NCBI GenBank assembly: GCA_022072225.1
Contig: JAJVIC010000009.1
Coordinates: 651,746 to 715,745 of the forward strand
DNA length: 64,000 nt
Direction of reading: 5' to 3'
Origin: Bacteroidia bacterium
Lineage (GTDB): Bacteria > Bacteroidota > Bacteroidia > SXHM01
Made by a program: the position numbers and the translations under genes. The notes beneath the pieces were generated by a model. The model saw nothing but the letters and a program-made list of their open reading frames with translations. It ran no database searches and had not been told where the DNA came from. Positions 8,251 through 17,703 of the stretch are shown here, in pieces; position 1 is the stretch's first letter; each line of letters opens with the position of its first letter.

Positions 8251-10251
8251 ATGTTTAATGGAGTGAAATACCTTTTTTTCATTTACAGTTTAGTGTTTCC
8301 CTTTCTTTTATTTTCACAGGAAATAGCCCCATGCGAACTTCCCGACAATAAGAAAGCACAGAAACTTTATGAAGAAGCGATGGCAGAAAAGAAACCTTCT
8401 GTGCGCAGAGAATTGCTGGAACAGGCGCTGGAGTTAGAACCGGAGCATTATCAGGCACGTTACCAGTTTGCGTATGAGAACATAAAACTGGCAGAGAAAA
8501 ATCCTATGGGTAGTTATGCTTTTGCCGCCAAACATCTTGAGCAGGTTATTCAGGAGTGTCCCAATTATCACCCATATCCTTATTACTACCTCGGAAATAT
8601 CGCCATGGGCAAAAAAGATTACGAAAAAGCTGTTCAGTATTTTACCAAGTTTATGAAACTGGAATATGCCAATGTGAGTGATTACCCCAAAGATTATGAA
8701 AAACGTATGGAAGAAGCCGAGCAACTGAAGAAAGATGCGGAGTTTTATGCCAACGTATACAAAAATCCTGTGCCGTTTGAGCCTTCAGTCGTTACAGGTA
8801 TTTCAACCCAAGCTAACGAGTATCTTGGAATTATTTCTCACGATAATGAAATGGCACTATACATACGAAACTACGAGAAACTGAAGAAGGGTGACCTTAC
8901 TCCAAAACAAGTGGAAGAATTTACTGTAAGCTATGCCACCGCAAATGGTTTTGATGGCGGTGTTGCCATGCCTCCACCTTTTAACATGACTGAGAATGTG
9001 GGCGGAGCAACCATTTCGGTAAATAATAAAAAGCTTTACCTCACCATTTGTAAGTTTGATATGGAAGGTTACAAGAATTGCGACATCTACACTTCTGATT
9101 TTGTGAATGGAGAATGGACGGAGCCTGTGAGCGTTGGCGAAGGGGTAAATCAGAAAAACTCTTTCGAAGGTCAGCCCAGCGTTTCTGCCGATGGGAAAAC
9201 AATGTATTTTGTAAGCATTCGTGAAGATGAAATTGGTGCCATAGACAATATGGATTTATATAAATCCGAATTGCAGCCTGACGGAAAATGGGGAAAAGCA
9301 ACTAATCTTGGGCGAAAAATTAATACAAGTGGAAATGAGAAATCACCCTTTATCCATAGCGACAGTCATACCCTTTATTTTTCTTCTGACGGACAAAAAG
9401 GGCTTGGTGGTTTTGATATTTTTTATTGCCGTCAGGACAGTTCTGGGAACTTTACTTCGCCCGTAAATATTGGCTACCCGATTAACAGCGAAAATGATGA
9501 TGTAGGTTTCTTTGTGAGTGCCGACAGCAAAACAGCATTCTTTTCAAGCAACGAACTAAAAACAGGAGTTGGCGGCTGGGATATGTATTCGTTTCATCTG
9601 TACAAGGAAGCGCGTCCCGAAATGATGCGTATTGCAAAAGGCGAACTGAAAGATGATGGCGGCAATCCCGTTACCACTGCTAAAATTGAACTGAAAAATA
9701 TCAAGACAAAAGAAATTCAGCAAATTGATGTTGACAGCCTGACCGGTGAATATGTTTCTGTAATGAACATGAACACCGATTATATTATGACCGTGAAAAG
9801 CGAAGGTGCTGCATTTACTTCGCAATTTATTGCAAAGGAAGACACCGCTTCACCAATAACAAAGACAGTTCAGAAAATTGATTTTGAAGTGAAAAAAATT
9901 GAAACAGGTTCGGCTCACCGGATCAATAACATTAATTTTGAAACCAACTCGTATCAGATGGACGAAAATTCCAAATTGGTATTAGATGAATTCATTCTTT
10001 TTCTGAAAGATAATCCTGCCATAAAGATTTCAATTCACGGGCATACCGATGATATTGGAAATGATGCAGACAATATGACCCTTTCGCAAAACCGCGCACA
10101 GGCAGTGTATAACTACATTGCTCAAAAAGGAATTGACAAAAGCCGATTGAACTACAAAGGCTTTGGCGAAACAAAATTCTTGGTGCAGAATAGCACCGAA
10201 GAAAACCGCGCGAAGAACAGAAGAACAGAGTTTGTTATTGTGGAGAAGTGA
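8251..10251 (+). CDS. PorE-like OmpA protein with TPR and beta-propeller
   Basis: A 666-residue exported protein with the domain order signal peptide, TPR helices (about 25-150, ending KKDYEKAVQYFTKFMKLE), WD40-like PD40 propeller (about 205-450, with repeated LYFSSDGQKGLGGFDIFY-type blades), a CarboxypepD-regulatory-like beta domain (about 455-545), and an OmpA peptidoglycan-binding domain (about 565-666, with HGHTDDIGND and NRAKNRRTEF). This order is that of PorE, a T9SS component of Porphyromonas gingivalis, but many Bacteroidota paralogues share it, so no symbol is given. It probably links an outer-membrane machine to peptidoglycan. I chose ATG 8251 rather than the GTG at 8242, which lacks any supporting signal. 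Close spacing suggests co-transcription with the AsmA-family gene. Confidence 0.85.
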   Translation: MFNGVKYLFFIYSLVFPFLLFSQEIAPCELPDNKKAQKLYEEAMAEKKPSVRRELLEQALELEPEHYQARYQFAYENIKLAEKNPMGSYAFAAKHLEQVIQECPNYHPYPYYYLGNIAMGKKDYEKAVQYFTKFMKLEYANVSDYPKDYEKRMEEAEQLKKDAEFYANVYKNPVPFEPSVVTGISTQANEYLGIISHDNEMALYIRNYEKLKKGDLTPKQVEEFTVSYATANGFDGGVAMPPPFNMTENVGGATISVNNKKLYLTICKFDMEGYKNCDIYTSDFVNGEWTEPVSVGEGVNQKNSFEGQPSVSADGKTMYFVSIREDEIGAIDNMDLYKSELQPDGKWGKATNLGRKINTSGNEKSPFIHSDSHTLYFSSDGQKGLGGFDIFYCRQDSSGNFTSPVNIGYPINSENDDVGFFVSADSKTAFFSSNELKTGVGGWDMYSFHLYKEARPEMMRIAKGELKDDGGNPVTTAKIELKNIKTKEIQQIDVDSLTGEYVSVMNMNTDYIMTVKSEGAAFTSQFIAKEDTASPITKTVQKIDFEVKKIETGSAHRINNINFETNSYQMDENSKLVLDEFILFLKDNPAIKISIHGHTDDIGNDADNMTLSQNRAQAVYNYIAQKGIDKSRLNYKGFGETKFLVQNSTEENRAKNRRTEFVIVEK

Positions 10252-10256
10252 TTTTA

Positions 10257-10330
10257 CCTCAGAGGTGCTAAGACGCTGAGAAAAATAAATCAGGAATTAT
10301 TAAACTTTGCGCTTCCCCGCCTCCACGTTT
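10257..10330. repeat. Dispersed intergenic repeat (CTCAGAGG/CTTTGCG type)
   Basis: The gap after the PorE-like gene contains the phrases CCTCAGAGGTGCTAAGACG and ACTTTGCGC followed by CGCCTCCACGT. These belong to the same simple phrase family as 11257-11275, 20305-20357, 22911-22955, 31541-31585 and 63577-63617. No coding potential. Confidence 0.55.
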
Positions 10331-10338
10331 AAAAAAAG

Positions 10339-11247
10339 TTATGCCTTATTTTCCAGCATTCCCAGATAGCTGCTATAGCGCGAAATACTTATTTCTCCTT
10401 TTTCAACGGCAGCTTTAACAGCGCATCCAGGTTCGCTTACATGCTTGCAGTTATAGTACTTGCAATCCGACAAACGTTCCAGCATTTCAGGGAAATAATG
10501 CGCCAGTTCCTCATCTTCCAGCCCTGTTAAGCCAAACTCTTTAATTCCCGGGGTGTCTATCACAAATCCACCGAATTCTAACTCAAACATTTCGGCAAAA
10601 GTGGTGGTGTGTTTTCCTTTCAGATGCACGGATGAAATTTCGCCTGTTCTTAAATTCAGATTGTTATCCAGCGCATTAACTAAGGTTGATTTTCCCGTTC
10701 CGGAATGACCTGAAATTAGGCTCACTTTATCTTTCATAACTGTTTTCAGTGCATCAAGGTTTGTGCCTTCGGTTGCTGAAACGGCAAGGCTTTTATAACC
10801 GATGTTTTCATAAATACTCATAAGTTCTTTCATGCTTGCTGTTTGAGTTTTGTTAAGCATATCAATTTTGTTGAACACCACCATTCCTGGTATTTTATAT
10901 GCTTCAGCAGTACAGAGAAAGCGGTCAATAAAACCCGTACTTGTGCGCGGTTCAGCAATGGTAGCAATGACAATGGCAAGGTCAATGTTGGCAGCAAGTA
11001 CATGGGTTTGTTTGCTCAGGTTTATGGACTTGCGCACTATGTAGTTTTTGCGGTCAAGAACTTCTGCAATTACGGCATCGCCAGTGTCCGAGAATTCAAG
11101 CTTCACTCGGTCGCCAACTGCAACAGGGTTGGTACTTTTGCTTCCCTGCAAACGCATGTTACCCCGCAAGCGACATTCAATTTTCTGCCTGTCGTCTGTC
11201 AATGCGGTAAACCAGCTTCCCGTTGATTTTGTAATTACTGCTTCCAT
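10339..11247 (-). CDS. rsgA: Ribosome small subunit-dependent GTPase A
   Basis: RsgA (YjeQ) is a circularly permuted GTPase that helps late maturation of the 30S subunit. The 302 residues show an N-terminal OB-fold, then the permuted GTPase motifs in order: NKIDM (G4), GHSGTGKST (G1), DTPGIKEFG (G3). The zinc-binding C-terminal segment reads CKYYNCKHVSEPGC, matching C-x5-C-x-H-x5-C. Length is typical. It is transcribed divergently from the gene at 11371, with an intergenic region of 123 bases that contains a strong promoter for the latter. Confidence 0.96.
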   Translation of the reverse strand: MEAVITKSTGSWFTALTDDRQKIECRLRGNMRLQGSKSTNPVAVGDRVKLEFSDTGDAVIAEVLDRKNYIVRKSINLSKQTHVLAANIDLAIVIATIAEPRTSTGFIDRFLCTAEAYKIPGMVVFNKIDMLNKTQTASMKELMSIYENIGYKSLAVSATEGTNLDALKTVMKDKVSLISGHSGTGKSTLVNALDNNLNLRTGEISSVHLKGKHTTTFAEMFELEFGGFVIDTPGIKEFGLTGLEDEELAHYFPEMLERLSDCKYYNCKHVSEPGCAVKAAVEKGEISISRYSSYLGMLENKA

Positions 11248-11321
11248 TTTTATTTAACCGCAAAGGTCGCAAAGAAATCAACTTTAATATATAACCTTAG
11301 TGAGAAATGTTGAATACTGTG

Positions 11322-11351
11322 TTGAAGAAGTTGTAATTGCATATATTTTTG
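11322..11351 (+). promoter_or_regulatory. Bacteroidota-type promoter upstream of 11371
   Basis: A TTG at 11322-11324 is followed by exactly 19 bases and then TATTTTTG at 11344-11351, a full match to the -33/-7 promoter of Bacteroidota primary sigma factor. The ATG at 11371 is 19 bases downstream of the -7 box, so the leader is short. Confidence 0.7.
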
Positions 11352-11370
11352 TGAGGAAATACTAACCTGA

Positions 11371-12762
11371 ATGAAAAATTTATTCATAATAGCATTTGTG
11401 ATTATTACATATAGTTGCGCAATTGCTCAAAATTATTCAAATGAATCAACTGCCGTACCTGATTACAAGGTATCCTATAGCCTTGGTATAAAATATAGTT
11501 ACATATTTATTGAAAATAAAACAACAGGCAAAAAAACTAAAGTTGTATTCCCTGACAAAGAGCGATGGTTAGACCAGGTATGGGACATGTCGCCCCTGCC
11601 CATGTTTAAATTAAGAACTAAAACAAATTTCATAGGTGATACCAAATACTATCTGCTATTCTTAAACAATGACGGAAGTTTCCGATTTGTTATAAATCCA
11701 AAAACAAAGAACAATCTTTTTGATGGAATTGGAGAATGCATTTTCGCTAACGGTGATTATCAGATTTTTGATCAATTCGGTGAACCAATACCCGATGCTT
11801 ACGGATATGAAAGCTCTGATTGTTTTTCAAATATTGTAAAAATAAATCTTGCTAATTCAAGAACAGGAACATCGGAATATTATGATAAACAATTTCAAAA
11901 ACTGAAGTTAACAACTCAATCAAAAATCACGGCATTTGATATGGATCCTTATTTCATCTTTTTCCAAAGTGATTCACTGTATTATTTCAATTACAGAGAA
12001 AACAAGATGGAGGCATCCTACCCTTCACTTGCTGAAATTGCGAGTCAAAAACTCAATTTTACAGGAAACTTCAAATCTGAATATGAGACAACATTCCGCA
12101 TTCACAAACTTTTTCCGGTAAAAGTTGGAAATAATCAATTTGCCTACATCAACGACAAAGGTGAAATTGCAATAGATCCCTTTAACGCAGATTTGGCGCT
12201 ACCCTTCATTTTACCAGAAGGGCAAGCACCTGTCTATTTTAAAAACAAATGGGGAATAATCAACAAACAGGGAGAATACACAGTTCCCTTGAGGCTTGAT
12301 TCGTTAAATATTGGAAAAAATATTTCCGAAATTGAATTTAATGCTAACGACACAATATTTTACATAAACAAAACAACAGGGCAGTTGCAGCAGAAATATT
12401 TTAAAATCAATACTGTGGCTTCAAATAATATGAAACAACCCGAAAAACATTTTGGTTTCGCCTGTTTAATTTACATTTTAGAAAACCCGGATAAAACCTA
12501 TGATAACACAGCTTATATTTTGGTCAGCCTTGGTTATGATTACAATAACAAAAATCATGAAATGATGTCATCCTGGTCGAGAAATGCTATTCAGAGTGAA
12601 GTATCCGGATTGTGGGAACGCGGGTATTACAGGAAAAATGATAGTTGGAATAATCCATATCAGGCAGATATAATTGAAGATGGACGCAGTTGCTATTTTT
12701 TTAAAAGTGAATATGATCAAAAATCACGATACGTTTCAGTAATTGAAAAAACATTCCATTAA
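11371..12762 (+). CDS. Secreted WG-repeat-like protein of unknown function
   Basis: A 463-residue protein with a signal peptide (about residues 1-19, ending CAIA/QNY). The body contains degenerate WG-like beta repeats: FDQFGEPIPDAYG, FAYINDKGEIAIDP and KWGIINKQGEYTVP. The C-terminal 100 residues are different, with few recognisable motifs and several tyrosines and tryptophans. WG repeats occur in surface or periplasmic proteins of several phyla without a uniform role. It has its own strong promoter and is followed after 18 bases by a Cys-rich lipoprotein gene, so the pair is probably one transcript. Function not known. Confidence 0.75.
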   Translation: MKNLFIIAFVIITYSCAIAQNYSNESTAVPDYKVSYSLGIKYSYIFIENKTTGKKTKVVFPDKERWLDQVWDMSPLPMFKLRTKTNFIGDTKYYLLFLNNDGSFRFVINPKTKNNLFDGIGECIFANGDYQIFDQFGEPIPDAYGYESSDCFSNIVKINLANSRTGTSEYYDKQFQKLKLTTQSKITAFDMDPYFIFFQSDSLYYFNYRENKMEASYPSLAEIASQKLNFTGNFKSEYETTFRIHKLFPVKVGNNQFAYINDKGEIAIDPFNADLALPFILPEGQAPVYFKNKWGIINKQGEYTVPLRLDSLNIGKNISEIEFNANDTIFYINKTTGQLQQKYFKINTVASNNMKQPEKHFGFACLIYILENPDKTYDNTAYILVSLGYDYNNKNHEMMSSWSRNAIQSEVSGLWERGYYRKNDSWNNPYQADIIEDGRSCYFFKSEYDQKSRYVSVIEKTFH

Positions 12763-12780
12763 TGAGAAAAATAAGACAAC

Positions 12781-13236
12781 ATGCGAATTAAAGTTATATT
12801 AATTTCCGTTTTGTTCATTACGCTTTATGCCTGCAACTGGATAAAACCTAAAGTAAAAATCCCTGATCTTCCTTATTTGAAAAGTGATACCATAAACCGG
12901 TTTAAAATTGGTGAGAGGTTTACAATTTCAGAAGGTCATAACAGTTGTTGCATGTATTGCTTTGAAAAAGACACAGTTCTTTCTGAAGAAATCACCTTAC
13001 CTGCTTTTCTGAAAGTTGTTGAAACAATTGAAGACCCTGCCGACCCTGATTGTGCCGGATGCAGCAGCTATTTCTACACTATTATTGAATGTGTATCAGG
13101 TGGAATTGATACCATTCAATATCATACCATACCGATGGGTGCTACAGGTGCCGCAAGCGATTGCAGCGAACTGAACAAAGAACTTGTAAAAACTGAAGCA
13201 AGTTCATTTACCTATGTTATTTCTGTTCATAACTAA
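12781..13236 (+). CDS. Cysteine-rich predicted lipoprotein
   Basis: A 151-residue protein with a clear lipoprotein signal: residues 1-18 hydrophobic and the lipobox LYAC, giving Cys18 as the lipidated residue. The mature part has nine cysteines, many in pairs or short spacing (SCCMYC near residues 58-61, DPDCAGCSSY near 97-103), suggesting disulphides or a metal site. I do not recognise the family. It follows the WG-like gene by 18 bases on the same strand and probably works at the same membrane. Confidence 0.72.
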   Translation: MRIKVILISVLFITLYACNWIKPKVKIPDLPYLKSDTINRFKIGERFTISEGHNSCCMYCFEKDTVLSEEITLPAFLKVVETIEDPADPDCAGCSSYFYTIIECVSGGIDTIQYHTIPMGATGAASDCSELNKELVKTEASSFTYVISVHN

Positions 13237-13310
13237 ATTAATCAAACCTGACAATTTGTTCATCGGTTTGGTGTTATTAGTTTAGTGGTAAAATGACAAG
13301 AACCATTATC

Positions 13311-13318
13311 TATCTTTG
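13311..13318 (+). promoter_or_regulatory. Candidate -7 element for the gldA-like gene
   Basis: TATCTTTG matches TAnnTTTG perfectly, 10 bases before the ATG at 13329. The -33 TTG is not found at 17-21 bases, so support is partial. Confidence 0.4.
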
Positions 13319-13328
13319 AGCCTTCATT

Positions 13329-14234
13329 ATGTCAGTAAAAGTCTCCAACATCACCAAAATCTACGGCCAGCAGAACGCGCTGGATGATGTTTCTTTTGAA
13401 CTGAAAAGTGGTGAGATACTTGGTTTCCTTGGTCCGAACGGAGCAGGAAAATCAACCATGATGAAGATACTGACCTGCTACATTCCGCAAACAGCTGGTA
13501 AAGCAGAGGTATGTGGTTTTGATGTTACAGAAAATCCTATTGAAGTTCGCAAAAATATCGGTTACCTGCCCGAGCACAATCCGCTGTATTTAGACATGTA
13601 TGTGCGCGAGTATTTAGAATTTGTAGCTGGTCTTTTTAAACTAAAAAATATAAAAGAAAGGGTAAGGGAGATGATTGAAATTACAGGTCTTTCGCCCGAA
13701 AAGCATAAACTGATTGGCGCTTTATCAAAAGGCTACCGGCAGCGTGTAGGCATTGCACAGGCATTGATTCACAATCCTCCGGTGTTGATATTAGATGAGC
13801 CCACTTCAGGTCTTGATCCTAATCAATTAGTGGAAATACGCCAACTGATAAAAAACATAGGAAAAGAAAAAACAGTGATGTTTTCAAGCCACATTATGCA
13901 GGAAGTCGAAGCCATCAGCGACCGTGTGATCATCATTAATAAAGGAAAACTTGTTGCCGACAGAAAAGCGTCTGAATTGAAAGGCAGTGTCAAAGCACAG
14001 CAAATAATTACAGTTGAATTTGATAAACCCATTGATGAAAAACTGCTGAAAAAAATTGTCGGTGTGGAAAATGTTATAGTCCATAACAACAACCTTTTTA
14101 AACTCTATTCATCTTCTCCAAATGATTTGAGGTCGGCTGTTTCACAATTTGCACAACAACAGCAATTACTCATACTGACACTGCAAAAAGAAGAACAGAA
14201 GCTAGAGAATATTTTCAGGGAATTGACACAGTAG
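13329..14234 (+). CDS. gldA: GldA-like ABC transporter ATP-binding protein
   Basis: A 301-residue ABC ATPase. Walker A GPNGAGKST is near residue 35, the signature LSKGYRQR near 133 and Walker B VLILDEPTSGLDP near 153. The H-loop is SSH. The C-terminal 90 residues are the non-ATPase extension seen in GldA, the ATPase that works with membrane proteins GldF and GldG in gliding motility of Flavobacterium; KNIGYLPEHNPLYLDMYVREYL is very typical of that group. GldF and GldG are not in the window. A related drug- or lipid-type ABC exporter cannot be excluded. The stop is one base from the convergent gene's stop. Confidence 0.8.
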   Translation: MSVKVSNITKIYGQQNALDDVSFELKSGEILGFLGPNGAGKSTMMKILTCYIPQTAGKAEVCGFDVTENPIEVRKNIGYLPEHNPLYLDMYVREYLEFVAGLFKLKNIKERVREMIEITGLSPEKHKLIGALSKGYRQRVGIAQALIHNPPVLILDEPTSGLDPNQLVEIRQLIKNIGKEKTVMFSSHIMQEVEAISDRVIIINKGKLVADRKASELKGSVKAQQIITVEFDKPIDEKLLKKIVGVENVIVHNNNLFKLYSSSPNDLRSAVSQFAQQQQLLILTLQKEEQKLENIFRELTQ

Positions 14235-14235
14235 T

Positions 14236-15834
14236 TTATTGTGCACGCATCAACGCGTCTATTTGAGCAAATTCAATTTTTCTGCCTTGTTGTATTTGGC
14301 CAATCCATGAACGGATAACCTGTGCTTTATCTTCTCTGCCGTAAGCAGCATAAATCAGCTGAAGTTTATCAAGACTATATAAGAAATTAGGATCAATACG
14401 CAAGGCATTGTAAAGCTCATTCAGTGCATCTTCGGGACGGTTCATGTCTAAATATATATTGGCAATGTTATGATGCGGCTGAGGAAAATTATCCCATTTC
14501 TGAATGGCTTTTTTGTAATACGAAATGGCTTTGCTGAATTGCTTTTTATCTGCATAATACATACCCAGATTATTGTATATGCGAATGGCATCTTGTGAAT
14601 ACTTCAACTCATTCAGGTAAAATTTTTCTATGTCTGCCCATTCTTTGTTTCGTGCGTTGGTGCGGTAAACAAAGAGCAGCAAAACAGGAATAAGCGCGAT
14701 TGAAAAATACCTTGCAGCGTTTTTCTTTTTCAGAAACTCATACAAACCAACCACAAGAATTATAAGACCAATAACAGGAATGTAAATCCAATGTTCAAGA
14801 AACATGGAGTTAAGTGGAATAAGACCTGTATATGGCATCAATGCTGCAAAAAACCATGCCAAGCCTAAAAACAATGTGGGTTGTTTTTTTAGTTTGTAAA
14901 CCGAAACCACAAGTACCGCAAGTGCAAAGAAACTGATAAATGAGCGCATGTTCAGTAACTCGGTATAAGCCGTGTAAGGCTTCTCATAATTTAGCTGTTT
15001 CGGGAAAAGAAACATTTTGAAATACTCGGGAAGAATATTGAAAAACGTGATGATGCGTATCTGCAGATTTTCGGTGTAAAGGTTTTTTTCCGAAGTTAAT
15101 CCGGCTACATCTTCAAATTTAAAAACAGTGAATTTTAAAATCAGATAAACAATGTCAAGTCCCAGAAAAATAATAAGGAAAATCCATTCGGTTGTTGTTG
15201 GCTTTGATGTTTGCGAACTAAATAAAAATACAGAAACAATTACCGCCAGCGGCAGAAATACTACCATGCTCTCCTTAGTGAACAGCGCAACAACAAAAAA
15301 TACTGAAGCAGGAACCATAAATTTTAGTACACTGTTTTCTTTCACACCTTTAGTAAGAAAGAGCAGACCACTCAACAGAAAAATTCCAGACAGCGGGTCG
15401 GCAAGACCGGAGATATAACTTACCGCTTCGGTTTGAATAGGGTGCAACAGAAACAGCAATGCGCCAATAAAACTACCATCGCGACTGAAACCTAACTCGG
15501 TAAGCAATAGAAATAACAGAAACGCACCCAACGTATGGCAGAAAATAGAAAAAGCGTGGAAAACAAAGGGCTTCTGACCAAATAGTTTAGTTAACACTGC
15601 AAAGACAAACTGTTGATTTGGGCGATAAAAATTACCACTAACATTAGCGCCTTGAGTTACGCCCGTAGTGTAAATTTTCTTTACATCAAACCCTCGAACA
15701 ACTTCGTTTTTCTGAATAAAAAACTCATCGTCAAAAAGAAAAGGACCCTTTAAAACCGGGAAATAGGAAATGGAAACAGCAACGAATAAAATTGCAAGTA
15801 TTGCAAGATTAGATTGGATGAGTTTACTCCACAT
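14236..15834 (-). CDS. TMTC-like GT-C membrane protein with TPR tail
   Basis: A 532-residue membrane protein with about ten transmembrane segments in residues 1-390, followed by TPR helices (about 400-505). The first loop GPFLFDDEFFIQKNEVVRG contains the double-acidic motif of GT-C enzymes, and the layout membrane core plus C-terminal TPR is that of TMTC/O-mannosyltransferase-like proteins. It likely transfers a sugar from a lipid carrier to an exported molecule; acceptor unknown. Its start overlaps the end of lpxH by 11 bases, so it is the third gene of the accA-lpxH operon on the minus strand. The overlap implies translational coupling. Confidence 0.78.
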   Translation of the reverse strand: MWSKLIQSNLAILAILFVAVSISYFPVLKGPFLFDDEFFIQKNEVVRGFDVKKIYTTGVTQGANVSGNFYRPNQQFVFAVLTKLFGQKPFVFHAFSIFCHTLGAFLLFLLLTELGFSRDGSFIGALLFLLHPIQTEAVSYISGLADPLSGIFLLSGLLFLTKGVKENSVLKFMVPASVFFVVALFTKESMVVFLPLAVIVSVFLFSSQTSKPTTTEWIFLIIFLGLDIVYLILKFTVFKFEDVAGLTSEKNLYTENLQIRIITFFNILPEYFKMFLFPKQLNYEKPYTAYTELLNMRSFISFFALAVLVVSVYKLKKQPTLFLGLAWFFAALMPYTGLIPLNSMFLEHWIYIPVIGLIILVVGLYEFLKKKNAARYFSIALIPVLLLFVYRTNARNKEWADIEKFYLNELKYSQDAIRIYNNLGMYYADKKQFSKAISYYKKAIQKWDNFPQPHHNIANIYLDMNRPEDALNELYNALRIDPNFLYSLDKLQLIYAAYGREDKAQVIRSWIGQIQQGRKIEFAQIDALMRAQ

Positions 15835-16573
15835 ATTTTATTAATCCGAGGTGCTCGCCATCAAATACTGCATACGTATTATGCGAAATCCAGTCGCCAA
15901 GATTGATGTAATAACTGTCAGTGCCCACATTCATATACAGTGGCAAATGGCGGTGACCAAAAATGAAATAATCAAAATGTTCGGTTCTTAGTTTTTCTTT
16001 TGCAAACTGCACCAACCACTCGCCATCTTCGCCTAAATATTTTTCATCTTCGTTATTGTCGCGGCTCTTGCCCGACCAGTATTGAGCAATCTTAATTCCC
16101 CAATCGGGATGGAGTTTAGCAAACATCCACTGACTGGCTTTGTTGGCAAATACTTTCTTAATCATTTTAAAGCCATGGTCGCCCGGCCCAAGTCCGTCAC
16201 CATGCCCTATGAAAAATTTCTTGCCTGCATATTCTCGTACAATCGGCTCGCGGTGCAGTGTTACATTAAGTTCTTTTTCCAAATAACCAAACATCCACAT
16301 GTCGTGATTGCCGGTGAAAATATGGATAGGTATTCCCGAATCGCTCAATTCGGCAAGTTTGCCAAGAAAGCGCGTAAACCCGCGCGGAACTGCTGTGTCG
16401 TATTCAAACCAGAAATCGAATAAATCACCTACCAGGTAAATTTCTGCAGCATCGTTTTTGATTTCTTCGAGCCAGCGAACCAATAGTTTTTCGCGTTTCA
16501 AACTGCTGTCAGCATCAGGTACTCCGAGGTGAAAATCGGAGGCAAAGTATATTTTTTTAGCTGTTGCTGTCAC
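15824..16573 (-). CDS. lpxH: UDP-2,3-diacylglucosamine diphosphatase
   Basis: LpxH hydrolyses UDP-2,3-diacylglucosamine to lipid X and UMP in lipid A synthesis, at the inner face of the cytoplasmic membrane. The 249 residues carry the calcineurin-type metal motifs in order: DFHLG (near 12), GDLFDFWF (near 49), GNHDMW (near 87), GHGDGLG and GHRHLP. It begins with GTG at 16573, which shares a base with the accA TAG stop (TAGTG), so translation is probably coupled. The next gene overlaps its end by 11 bases. Confidence 0.93.
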   Translation of the reverse strand: MTATAKKIYFASDFHLGVPDADSSLKREKLLVRWLEEIKNDAAEIYLVGDLFDFWFEYDTAVPRGFTRFLGKLAELSDSGIPIHIFTGNHDMWMFGYLEKELNVTLHREPIVREYAGKKFFIGHGDGLGPGDHGFKMIKKVFANKASQWMFAKLHPDWGIKIAQYWSGKSRDNNEDEKYLGEDGEWLVQFAKEKLRTEHFDYFIFGHRHLPLYMNVGTDSYYINLGDWISHNTYAVFDGEHLGLIKYVE

Positions 16574-17529
16574 TATCCTTCCACAAAAACACCCATAGCG
16601 CTGAATTTTTCTATGCGGGATTCAATGCGTTTTTCAGGTTCTAATTTTTCCAGTTTAGCAACCTGTTTCAGAATTTCTTTTTTCACATTCTGAAAACTTT
16701 CTTCATGGTTAACATGTGCGCCACCGATTGGTTCTTTTATAATTCCGTCAATCAGTTTTTGTTCCAGCATATTTTCAGCGGTAAGCTTGAGTGCAGTTGC
16801 CGCTTGTTCTTTAAAATCCCAACTGCGCCATAAAATCGATGAGCACGACTCAGGCGAAATAACACTGTACCAGGTATGTTCCAGCATCAATACTTTGTCG
16901 CCAATTCCAATACCCAACGCCCCGCCCGAAGCCCCTTCGCCAATTATAATGCAAATAACGGGAACAGTCAATTGCGACATTTCCAAAAGATTACGGGCAA
17001 TGGCTTCACCTTGACCGCGTTCTTCTGCTTCCATGCCGGGGTGTGCACCCGGTGTATCAATTAAGGTAACAATAGGTTTGTTGAATTTCTCTGCCAGTTT
17101 CATTAGGCGCAATGCCTTACGATAACCTTCAGGGTTAGCCATTCCGAAATTGCGGTATTGGCGCATCTTGGTATTGATACCTTTCTGTTGCCCAATGAGC
17201 ATAAATGTTTTTCCCTCAATGCTGCCAAAGCCGCCAATCATGGCTTTGTCATCTTTCACACTGCGGTCGCCATGCAATTCAAGAAAAGTATTATCAGTCA
17301 TGGCATTCATGTAAGCCAAAACATAAGGCCTGTCGGGATGGCGCGAAACCTGCACCTTTTGCCAAGGGGTAAGTTTGCTGTAAATCTCTTTTCGGGTTTC
17401 CTGAATTTTATTTTCAAGGTCTTTAATCGTAGTACTCATATCCACCTTTCCTTTGTCATGAGTTTGCTTTGCTTTCTCAAGTTGCTCCCACAATTCCTGA
17501 ATTGGTTTTTCAAAATCTAAAAAAGTCAT
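16573..17529 (-). CDS. accA: Acetyl-CoA carboxylase carboxyltransferase subunit alpha
   Basis: AccA with AccD transfers carboxyl from biotin to acetyl-CoA, making malonyl-CoA for fatty-acid synthesis. The 318 residues have the usual length and the crotonase-fold signature region [20 protein letters not shown] (about 180-199), plus [15 protein letters not shown] and [12 protein letters not shown]. Gene order accA-lpxH-GT-C places fatty-acid, lipid A and glycan steps in one minus-strand transcript, a sensible envelope operon. accD is not in the window. Confidence 0.97.
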   Translation of the reverse strand: MTFLDFEKPIQELWEQLEKAKQTHDKGKVDMSTTIKDLENKIQETRKEIYSKLTPWQKVQVSRHPDRPYVLAYMNAMTDNTFLELHGDRSVKDDKAMIGGFGSIEGKTFMLIGQQKGINTKMRQYRNFGMANPEGYRKALRLMKLAEKFNKPIVTLIDTPGAHPGMEAEERGQGEAIARNLLEMSQLTVPVICIIIGEGASGGALGIGIGDKVLMLEHTWYSVISPESCSSILWRSWDFKEQAATALKLTAENMLEQKLIDGIIKEPIGGAHVNHEESFQNVKKEILKQVAKLEKLEPEKRIESRIEKFSAMGVFVEG

Positions 17530-17606
17530 AGATGCTGTTTTTTTGAATTGGCTGCCAAGTTACATATTTTGGAGAATAGAGGATTTGTGTATGTTTGAAA
17601 GCGAAA

Positions 17607-17692
17607 TGGAACGCTGATGACACGGATTTAACTGATTTTCGCTGATTATAAATCCGTATTTATCCGCCCAATCTGCGTCATCCGCGTTCCAT
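17607..17692. repeat. Intergenic inverted repeat, TGGAACGC family
   Basis: Starts TGGAACGCTGATGACACGG and ends TGCGTCATCCGCGTTCCA, an imperfect inverted repeat with internal copies of AAATCCGT and ATTTATCCG. It fills the gap between the divergent accA and ispE genes, just before the ispE start, so it may form the leader or an upstream structure of ispE. No coding potential. Confidence 0.8.
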
Positions 17693-17703
17693 CACTATAA
17701 ACC

